This document shows, piece after piece, positions 1-5,288 of a stretch of 9,536 nt of DNA. This DNA comes from a bacterium (GTDB lineage Bacteria > Tectomicrobia > Entotheonellia > Entotheonellales > Entotheonellaceae): assembly GCA_027294925.1 (NCBI GenBank), contig JAPULM010000082.1, positions 1 through 9,536 on the forward strand. The letters run 5' to 3'. The notes below the pieces were generated by a model. It was given only the letters and a program-made list of their open reading frames with translations, was not told the origin of the DNA and did no database searches. The translations under genes were made by a program, and so were the position numbers. Position 1 is the first letter of the stretch. The number at the start of each line of letters is the position of its first letter.

Positions 1-20
1 TCCATTAACCACCACCGTAT

Positions 21-1121
21 CTAGGTCACCACTTGAACCTTCTCTCGTTCTACTAGGTCCCAGTCAATCTCGTACCCCAGACCGGGTTTCTCCGGGGCGT
101 AAACAAGCCCCTGCTCATCGACCTCAATATCTTCGACCAGGCCATATTTGTTGGCCCCACTTGACGGGAACACCTCATAGTAATCGCAGTTGGTGACAGC
201 CATGGTGACGTGCAGGTTGGCGACATTATTCAGCGAGTTGCCCCCGTGATGGATCTCGCACTTCATGCGAAACGCCTCGGCCAGATGGGCAATTTTCACC
301 AAAGGCGTAATACCGCCGGTCACCGCCACATCGCCACGCAGAATGTCGGTGGCCATTTGCTGCACCCACTGTGCCATGCCGTATAGACGGCCAGGCGCAT
401 ATTCGGTAGACATAATCGGGATGTCCAATTTTGCCCGCAGCTTGATATAGTTGTACAAATCTTCTTCGACCAACGGATCTTCGTACCAAAAGTAGTCTAA
501 CGCCTCAATGGCTCGACCAACCCGCATAGCGTCTTCATAGCCATAGGCCCACATGGAATCCAGCATCAGGGGCATCTCATCGCCAACTGCCTGACGCACC
601 GCCTGGCAAATTTTAATATCGTCACGCGGCACACCGTGCGGGTGAATCTTGTATGCCGTCCAACCCAGAGATTGAAAATGCTGGGCTTCTTCGCCGTAGG
701 CTTCGGGCGTTGCTAACCATCCGGAGCTGGCATAAGCCGGCACGCGATCCCGGCAGGTACCCAACAAACGGTGGATGGGAAGCCCGGCGACCTTACCGGC
801 GATGTCCCACAACGCCACGTCAACGGCGCCGATAGCGTTGGTAGAGACCGACCGGTTCATCTTCCACAAGCGCTCCCAAATCGCCCCGCTGTCCAGCGGA
901 TTACGACCCATGACGAAGGGTTTAACAAATTCCATCAAAGGACCAACAAAAGCATCGGCACCCTGCCGGGAGGAACCAAGGAAGGCATGCCCGTCAATCC
1001 CTTCGTCCGTATGCACCGTCACGATGCCCAGCAGCCGATGGCCGCCGAACGACCCGCTACCGGTCTGCCATGCCTCACTATTCCAGTTAAACATCGTCAC
1101 GCTCAAATCGGTGATTTTCAT
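21..1121 (-). CDS. Mandelate racemase/muconate lactonizing enzyme family protein (acid-sugar dehydratase-like)
   Basis: A 366-residue enolase-superfamily enzyme, full length for the family. The N-terminal capping domain (about 1-125) contains the conserved NAIGAVDVALWDIAGK segment at 95-110 and is followed by a TIM barrel. Catalytic positions of the mandelate racemase subgroup are visible: K158-I-H160 on strand 2, metal ligands D188 (LMLDSMW), E214 (FWYEDP) and E240 (STEYAP), the D264/H291 dyad (RGDVAVTGG and CEIHHGG) and E316. These residues imply proton abstraction alpha to a carboxylate, most often dehydration of a sugar acid to a 2-keto-3-deoxy acid. The exact substrate cannot be read. 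The second Lys of the usual KxK is His here. The start is set at 1121 because GAGGAGG (1128-1134) lies 6 nt upstream; a longer in-frame ATG at 1238 lies inside a hairpin and has no ribosome site. It lies 138 bp downstream of the NIPSNAP gene on the same strand. Confidence 0.93.
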   Translation of the reverse strand: MKITDLSVTMFNWNSEAWQTGSGSFGGHRLLGIVTVHTDEGIDGHAFLGSSRQGADAFVGPLMEFVKPFVMGRNPLDSGAIWERLWKMNRSVSTNAIGAVDVALWDIAGKVAGLPIHRLLGTCRDRVPAYASSGWLATPEAYGEEAQHFQSLGWTAYKIHPHGVPRDDIKICQAVRQAVGDEMPLMLDSMWAYGYEDAMRVGRAIEALDYFWYEDPLVEEDLYNYIKLRAKLDIPIMSTEYAPGRLYGMAQWVQQMATDILRGDVAVTGGITPLVKIAHLAEAFRMKCEIHHGGNSLNNVANLHVTMAVTNCDYYEVFPSSGANKYGLVEDIEVDEQGLVYAPEKPGLGYEIDWDLVEREKVQVVT

Positions 1122-1200
1122 CGTCAGCCTCCTCATATCTCGTCTCGTGTACGACATATCTGCAACGAACCCATCGTTCGGTGTTGTCGATCGATAAACA

Positions 1201-1238
1201 ATAATGGCCACCCTGCACACAACATGCGGAGTGGCCAT
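1201..1238 (-). terminator. Terminator-like hairpin between NIPSNAP gene and MR-family gene
   Basis: ATGGCCAC (1204-1211) pairs perfectly with GTGGCCAT (1231-1238). Inner CC(t)GCA and TGCGG extend the stem around a small loop. Read on the minus strand, the stem lies about 20 nt past the NIPSNAP stop and is followed by the T-rich run TATTGTTTA (1195-1203). It may stop or attenuate read-through into the MR-family gene. The T tract is interrupted, so termination may be partial. Confidence 0.45.
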
Positions 1239-1259
1239 CGATCAGACCTGCAATAACCC

Positions 1260-1880
1260 CTACGCTGTCGGCGAGAACGATGCCGGAACGAGCAGCTTGC
1301 TTTGTTGGCTCACCAAGAATTCACGTGTTTTCGGTGGCCAGGTGTCCAGTTTCTGAGACTCAGCACGCACCCGGGCGCGTTCATTCAGATCGGCGTATGG
1401 CCAGATATGGATCCAGACGTTCAATTGGCCAATCTCACTGTACATACACGCTGCAATGGGGGACAAATCCAGACGTCCGCCCTGCAAGGCCTCCTGCCAA
1501 CGCTCCAACACCGTCGGGATGGCGCCGGGTTGATACTGATAGATGCGCATTTCGTAAATATTGCCGAGTTTCTGACCGCCGCCAAGTTTGGGTGAAAACG
1601 ACGCCGCCACAAAAATTTGCGACTCCATAGACAGCATCACGCCACCGGTATTGGGTGGCCAATCCGCCTCCTGGGCGGCTTTAGCACGCACCTCGGTGCG
1701 TTGCGCTAGGTCCTCATAGGGCCAGACATGAATCACCTGATTCAAGGGGCCGACCTCGGTGTGCCAGAAAGCGCCCAACTCGGAATATTTCAAGCGATTC
1801 GGGAGGGATTTCTCAAAACCGGCTTCAAATTGCGCGATGCTACCTGGTTTCAAGGTGTAGGTGCGAACTTCGTAGATCAT
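1260..1880 (-). CDS. NIPSNAP family protein, two tandem domains
   Basis: A 206-residue protein made of two NIPSNAP-type ferredoxin-like domains, about residues 1-97 and 107-204. Each begins with an aromatic-rich strand (MIYEVRTYTLKPGS at 1-14; IYEMRIYQYQPGA at 108-120). Each carries the family signature: VIHVWPYEDLAQRTEVRAKA (49-68) in domain 1 and WIHIWPYADLNERARVRAES (156-175) in domain 2. Each ends in a strand with the shared ASFSP (93-97 and 200-204). There is no signal peptide or membrane segment, so it is probably cytoplasmic. Bacterial NIPSNAPs are small alpha/beta-barrel dimers with mostly unknown reactions, often next to catabolic enzymes. GGAG (1888-1891, within AGGAAAGGAG) lies 7 nt before the ATG. 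It is the first gene of a minus-strand pair with the MR-family enzyme and is transcribed divergently from the dehydrogenase. Confidence 0.93.
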   Translation of the reverse strand: MIYEVRTYTLKPGSIAQFEAGFEKSLPNRLKYSELGAFWHTEVGPLNQVIHVWPYEDLAQRTEVRAKAAQEADWPPNTGGVMLSMESQIFVAASFSPKLGGGQKLGNIYEMRIYQYQPGAIPTVLERWQEALQGGRLDLSPIAACMYSEIGQLNVWIHIWPYADLNERARVRAESQKLDTWPPKTREFLVSQQSKLLVPASFSPTA

Positions 1881-1908
1881 ACGACAACTCCTTTCCTGAA
1901 CAACGTAG

Positions 1909-1925
1909 TGGCGTATACAACGCCA
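1909..1925 (-). promoter_or_regulatory. Inverted repeat in NIPSNAP 5' leader
   Basis: TGGCGT (1909-1914) and ACGCCA (1920-1925) form a perfect 6-bp inverted repeat around ATACA. It lies between the predicted minus-strand transcription start (about 1952) and the NIPSNAP ribosome site (1888-1897). It could be an operator half-site pair or a leader hairpin. No regulator gene in the window indicates which protein would bind it. Confidence 0.3.
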
Positions 1926-1958
1926 ACGGAAGGTGGATAACGATCACGGCAAGCCCCG

Positions 1959-1987
1959 ATTGTATCGACCTTGAGCGTTAGAGTCAA
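1959..1987 (-). promoter_or_regulatory. Near-consensus sigma70 promoter for NIPSNAP/MR-family genes
   Basis: On the minus strand, TTGACT (1982-1987) and TACAAT (1959-1964) are separated by exactly 17 bp. Each hexamer differs from the consensus at one position. Predicted transcription starts near 1952, leaving a leader of about 70 nt before the NIPSNAP ATG. This is the clearest promoter in the window. Confidence 0.6.
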
Positions 1988-2027
1988 AAGACTATTCGCG
2001 ACCCGTTCAGAATCAACCGTCTGTATA

Positions 2028-2036
2028 TGTTATGAT
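2028..2036 (+). promoter_or_regulatory. Extended -10 element for the D-2-hydroxyacid dehydrogenase gene
   Basis: TGTTATGAT (TGn plus TATGAT, 2028-2036) matches an extended -10 element about 50 bp before the dehydrogenase ATG. No good -35 hexamer is seen at normal spacing, as is tolerated at extended -10 promoters. It lies back to back with the stronger minus-strand promoter. Confidence 0.35.
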
Positions 2037-2085
2037 AAAGCCGCCTGCATCGATATGACAGTCTGCTCACCTTGGAGACCCTTAC

Positions 2086-3141
2086 ATGCAAACCGTAGAA
2101 GTGCTCGTCATGCAGCCCGTTAGCGACGACGACCTGAATGAAATTGCCGCAGTCGACCCAAGCATACGGGTGGTGGATGCACGCGGCTTATTCGACATCG
2201 AAATTCGTGACACCTGGCCGCAGTGGACCGTACAGCGTTATCTCCGCAGTGGTCCGTTGCCGGAAAGCACACGTGAACAACGCGACCTCTTCCTGTCCAA
2301 CGCCGAGGTGATCTTTGGCGGTTGGCCGTTTGTGCTGGATTTATGCGCCCGCGCCCCCCATCTCAAGTGGTTTCACCAGCGTCCTGCTGGGGCCAGCAAC
2401 CTGTTGCGCGGTGACCTGTGGAACAGCAAAGTCACGGTGACCACCTCACGTGGCTACGGCAATACGCTGCCGATGGCGGAATACGTGCTGGGTAGTTTTT
2501 TTCACTTTGACCGAGCCTTTCATATGGCGTACCGAGACCAACAACGTCACCAGTTCGATCATCGCACCTACCGGCCGGTTTCGTTACCCGGCAAAACGGT
2601 TTGCGTGGTGGGTGCTGGCGGTATTGGCCTTGATGTTGGGCGCCTCTGCGCCGAGGTTGGCATGCACGTGGTGGGAACACGCCGCACGCCGGTCGGAGCA
2701 GATTTACCGCCTGGGTTTTCGCGCCTAGAAACCCCTGACCACCTGTATGACTTGTTGAGCGAAAGCGAATTTGTAGCGATCTGCTGTCAATGGACACCTG
2801 CAACCACCAATCTTATCGGGCGTCAGGCGTTTGCCGCCATGCAGTCTGGGACGGTACTGGTCAATGTGGCGCGGGGTGAAATTATTGACCAGGCGGCCTT
2901 GCTGGAAGCACTTGCTAGCGGCCTTCTACGCGGCGTTGCCCTGGATGTTTATGTGGGTGAGTTTGAGCACGAACCTGACCACCGTCTATGGGATGATGAA
3001 CGTGTGTTGATTACCCCGCATGTGTCTGGCGGCGCAGAGAAACAACAGCATCGTGGGATAGAACTATTTTGCAAAAACCTCCGTGCCTATCTGAATGGAC
3101 AACCCTTGACCAACGTGATTGATTGGCAACGCGGTTATTAA
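2086..3141 (+). CDS. D-2-hydroxyacid dehydrogenase (NAD(P)-dependent)
   Basis: A 351-residue D-isomer specific 2-hydroxyacid dehydrogenase that interconverts a 2-hydroxy acid and a 2-keto acid. The N-terminal catalytic half (1-about 120) is less conserved. The Rossmann half begins at LPGKTVCVVGAGGIG, with G176-A-G178-x-x-G181. Catalytic residues are R263 (VNVARGE), E292 (five residues after D287 of ALDVY) and H312 (ITPHVSGG). After beta-2 the protein reads HVVGTRRT (194-201), with Arg-Arg where NAD-preferring enzymes usually carry Asp; this suggests NADP(H) preference. The stretch after the catalytic Glu (EFEHEPDHRLW) differs from the usual EPLPxxxPLW. GGAG at 2074-2077 lies 8 nt before the ATG. 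The gene stands alone on the plus strand, divergent from NIPSNAP and convergent with the HYHY gene. Its sugar-acid or keto-acid substrate is not determined; glyoxylate/hydroxypyruvate-type or aromatic keto acids are alternatives. Confidence 0.92.
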   Translation: MQTVEVLVMQPVSDDDLNEIAAVDPSIRVVDARGLFDIEIRDTWPQWTVQRYLRSGPLPESTREQRDLFLSNAEVIFGGWPFVLDLCARAPHLKWFHQRPAGASNLLRGDLWNSKVTVTTSRGYGNTLPMAEYVLGSFFHFDRAFHMAYRDQQRHQFDHRTYRPVSLPGKTVCVVGAGGIGLDVGRLCAEVGMHVVGTRRTPVGADLPPGFSRLETPDHLYDLLSESEFVAICCQWTPATTNLIGRQAFAAMQSGTVLVNVARGEIIDQAALLEALASGLLRGVALDVYVGEFEHEPDHRLWDDERVLITPHVSGGAEKQQHRGIELFCKNLRAYLNGQPLTNVIDWQRGY

Positions 3142-3238
3142 GTACCTGGATAGGGGGACTGGGGTACATAACCAAAGTGGCACCGGCTTCCGGTAAGACA
3201 AAGTCTCCCTCATGAAAGAACTTCTGCTCGGGTACTTA
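3139..3238. repeat. Nested inverted repeats between convergent genes (possible two-way terminator)
   Basis: Three nested arms fill the 98-bp convergent spacer. The outer pair is TAAGTACC (3139-3146) and GGTACTTA (3231-3238); it includes the TAA of the dehydrogenase and ends at the stop codon of the HYHY gene. The middle pair is AGGGGGACT (3152-3160) and AGTCTCCCT (3202-3210), with one G-T pair. The inner pair is ACCGG/CCGGT around CTT (3182-3194). There is no T-run on either strand. It may serve as a two-way terminator or be a small palindromic repeat. Confidence 0.4.
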
Positions 3239-3239
3239 C

Positions 3240-4031
3240 CTACTTGGCATTGGCTTCCCGTATGGCCAGCGCCTGCGGTTCGATCTCCTGCGCCAATTTA
3301 GCGGCAATGAGTTCCGTATCCAGAGCAGCCGCAATGCTGGGATAACCGGCGCGCTCGATCATCGACGGCAGCTTACCGGCGTTAAACTGATCCAACGTCC
3401 AACGCAACGGGTCGGGATCTACCGCGGTGTCCCAATAGATACGGATGTCTTGATTACGTGGCCCGTAGTGGTAATGTGGCGCCATCTCAAAACAATCAAA
3501 AGCTAAAATTTCAATTTCCTGGCCAGCCACATCGCTCAACACATGAATGGCCAAGCCCCGGTCATTACGCAATTCCCGGAACTCAAGACCAAAGCGGATG
3601 TTGCCGGTCTCAAATACCACATCACCACGGTTATGTGTCACCGTGCGGTGTTGGTTCATAGCCATCCCTCTAGCCGTGCTTTCAACCTCATCCAACACAG
3701 TTTGCAACTTCGCCTCATCGAGTTGCTTGGCCACCTCTTCATAGCCTGCTCTAGTCAACATCGCCGGGAGGCGCGAGCGCAGCCGTTTCATCGTCCAGCC
3801 AATGGGGTTGCCGGCCGTCGTCTTATCCATGTCAAAACGTTCGTTTTTGTGTTTCGGATCGTAGTGATAATGTGGACGTTGGTCAAAGCAATCAAAGCGC
3901 AGCAGTTCTGTGCTTTTTCCGTCGACATCGCCGATCACTTGCAGGGAAACCCCCTGGTCCGGCATCAACGCGCGGTACTGCAGCGCAAAGGTAACGGCGC
4001 CCGCTTCGATTTTCGCATCACCAGTCTGCAT
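3240..4031 (-). CDS. Uncharacterised tandem-domain protein with two FDCFxxxPHYHYxP motifs
   Basis: A 263-residue protein of unknown function. It consists of two copies of one domain: residues about 8-116 and 140-251. Each copy has an N-terminal strand pair (VTFALQYRAL; IRFGLEFREL), then (I/L)xDVxG, then the strongest motif, FDCFxxxPHYHYxP (46-59 and 178-191). Each continues with a GWT or RWT turn and LPxMxxRAGY (89-97 and 221-230). It has no signal peptide or membrane segment. The clustered His/Tyr residues could bind a metal or ligand; this is inference. A GMAMNQHR linker joins the halves. The start is placed at 4031 because AAGGAGG (4039-4045) lies 7 nt upstream; the extra 12 codons to 4067 would include this ribosome site. 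It shares a strand with the lactonase-like gene 152 bp upstream. I do not recognise the family. Confidence 0.85.
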   Translation of the reverse strand: MQTGDAKIEAGAVTFALQYRALMPDQGVSLQVIGDVDGKSTELLRFDCFDQRPHYHYDPKHKNERFDMDKTTAGNPIGWTMKRLRSRLPAMLTRAGYEEVAKQLDEAKLQTVLDEVESTARGMAMNQHRTVTHNRGDVVFETGNIRFGLEFRELRNDRGLAIHVLSDVAGQEIEILAFDCFEMAPHYHYGPRNQDIRIYWDTAVDPDPLRWTLDQFNAGKLPSMIERAGYPSIAAALDTELIAAKLAQEIEPQALAIREANAK

Positions 4032-4080
4032 CGTACAACCTCCTTTTTTATGGTTGCTCATATCCAAGGCATAAGTTTAC

Positions 4081-4140
4081 CCCCTCTCCCTAACCAGGCA
4101 GAGGGTTACGAGGGTCGTTCCCCGCTATTAGCGACCCCCG
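4081..4140. repeat. C-rich dispersed-type repeat with stem-loops
   Basis: CCCCTCTCCCT opens this element and is matched exactly by 8719-8729; both copies later contain ACGAGGG. Local stems are CCCTCT/AGAGGG (4082-4087 and 4100-4105), GGGTCG/CGACCC (4112-4117 and 4132-4137) and the palindrome CGCTATTAGCG (4123-4133). It lies just past the stop of the lactonase-like gene on the minus strand and could act as its terminator, although no T-run follows. Pyrimidine-rich intergenic repeats of this look occur many times in some environmental genomes. Confidence 0.4.
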
Positions 4141-4183
4141 GGCCGGGTACCTTCATCAACACAATCTCTCATTATGGCGCCTC

Positions 4184-4903
4184 TCAGGAGCCATAGTACT
4201 GACTGTACTGCCGAAACGCCTCTCCATCATGGGAGATGAGTACCACATCGGCGTCCAGGCTATGCATACGCTCCTGACTATGCGCATATTGTACTGAATT
4301 GTGCATAATGGTGTCACCCTTGCCCTCCCAATGATCGTGCAAACGGCAGGCATCACCGGTGATCAAAACGTTACCGGCTAACGTTTCAACCAGAACCGAT
4401 TGATGGCCAGGCGTATGGCCAGGCGTGGTCAGAATTTGCACGCCGGCAGCGACAGTGTAATCACCATGTAAATAGACATAATTCAAATCATAATCAAAGT
4501 CCAGACGATTAAAGAAAATATCCTGGTAACCCGGCAAAAAGGCGAAACGCATTTCCTCCTCATGAACAAAAATACGGGCATTTGGAAACAGTTGATTATT
4601 CCCGCAATGATCGATGTGCAAGTGGGTATTAATGACCATATCAATATCATCCGGCTGAAAGCCCAGATCGTACAAACGCGATGTCAGCTCTTGCTCCCGC
4701 TTCTGCTTGAAGCCGTAATGTTTCAGATGCTCAGAGGTCGGGCTACCAATCCCCGTATCCACCAAAATGCGATGTTCGCCGGTGTCGATCAGATAGCTCG
4801 AAATCACCACGTCAAGTGGCTCGCCGAAGCCATAGAAAAAGACCAACTTGTCCTTGCTAAGGTCCGCCCATGCGGTATCGAAGACATGCACGATATTGCC
4901 CAT
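4184..4903 (-). CDS. MBL-fold metallo-hydrolase, N-acyl homoserine lactonase type
   Basis: A 239-residue metallo-beta-lactamase-fold hydrolase. The dinuclear metal set is complete: H94-x-H96-x-D98-H99 (NTHLHIDHCGN), H163 (PGHTPGH), D184 (TGDA) and H225 (ISHDG). Upstream, SSYLIDTGEHRILVDTGIG (35-53) matches the strand and DTG turn of N-acyl homoserine lactonase-like members, which open lactone rings. The residue context after D184 (CRLHDHW) differs from AiiA (IYTR), so homoserine lactone is not assured; another lactone or an ester is possible. There is no signal peptide, so it is cytoplasmic. The start at 4903 is supported by GGAGGAG (4912-4918) 8 nt upstream; the in-frame ATG at 5002 gives a low-complexity extension with no family match. 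It lies upstream of the HYHY gene on the same strand, suggesting possible co-transcription. Next to a dehydratase and a dehydrogenase, a sugar-lactone role is an alternative to quorum quenching. Confidence 0.92.
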   Translation of the reverse strand: MGNIVHVFDTAWADLSKDKLVFFYGFGEPLDVVISSYLIDTGEHRILVDTGIGSPTSEHLKHYGFKQKREQELTSRLYDLGFQPDDIDMVINTHLHIDHCGNNQLFPNARIFVHEEEMRFAFLPGYQDIFFNRLDFDYDLNYVYLHGDYTVAAGVQILTTPGHTPGHQSVLVETLAGNVLITGDACRLHDHWEGKGDTIMHNSVQYAHSQERMHSLDADVVLISHDGEAFRQYSQYYGS

Positions 4904-5288
4904 TTCATGGTCTCCTCCATCTAGCTCAGCACCAGAATCGCATCGCCAACCCGAATCACAGCCTACCGACACGTCGCAGCGAATACCGCCACCCTTCTTC
5001 AATGCCCCGGCCTTGGATGACGCTCACCGTCCTCAACGCAAGCATCGACTTCGACGCCTGCGGCGCAATACGGAAATATTCAACCGTCCCCATGCACACT
5101 TCATGCGTTCTATACAATCTCAACGCGCCACTCCAGGATAAACCAGCCATGTGGCAAAGACAAGTCCGTTTGCGCCTGGAACCCTTTATTGATCATGTCG
5201 ATCAACCTGACTGGCGACTGGCTACACGACCGTCGCGACTCGGTCGGGCGTCAACTCTGACGCACTCCTGCCCTTTCCCTTGCATTTC
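4904..5288. other. 385-bp gap between MFS and lactonase-like genes
   Basis: No convincing gene is present. The ORFs here lack family features and ribosome sites, or extend antisense into the lactonase-like gene. The part nearest the MFS stop carries three inverted repeats (5189-5263), described separately, and a tandem GACTGGC pair (5209-5222). I see no clear promoter for the minus-strand lactonase-like gene; the best -10-like hexamer (TATAGA on the minus strand near 5110) lacks a -35. Confidence 0.6.
5189..5263. repeat. Three consecutive inverted repeats downstream of the MFS gene
   Basis: GCGTCA-ACTC-TGACGC (5248-5263) and CGACCG (5227-5232) with CGGTCG (5241-5246) are GC-rich hairpins starting 25 nt past the MFS stop in its direction of transcription. 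TTGATC-ATGTC-GATCAA (5189-5205) follows and is operator-like in form. The first two may terminate MFS transcription, but no T-run follows. The third may be a protein binding site for the lactonase-like gene downstream, though it lies almost 300 bp from that start. Confidence 0.4.

Noticed and set aside
1122..1238. N-terminal extension of the MR-family protein to the ATG at 1238
   Set aside because: The extension crosses the ribosome site at 1128-1134 and the hairpin at 1201-1238 and has no family match.
771..1256. 161-codon plus-strand ORF
   Set aside because: Antisense to the MR-family gene, which has full catalytic motifs and a ribosome site; this frame has no family features.
3543..4196. 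217-codon plus-strand ORF
   Set aside because: Antisense to the tandem HYHY gene, whose internal duplication proves the other frame; no recognisable motif here.
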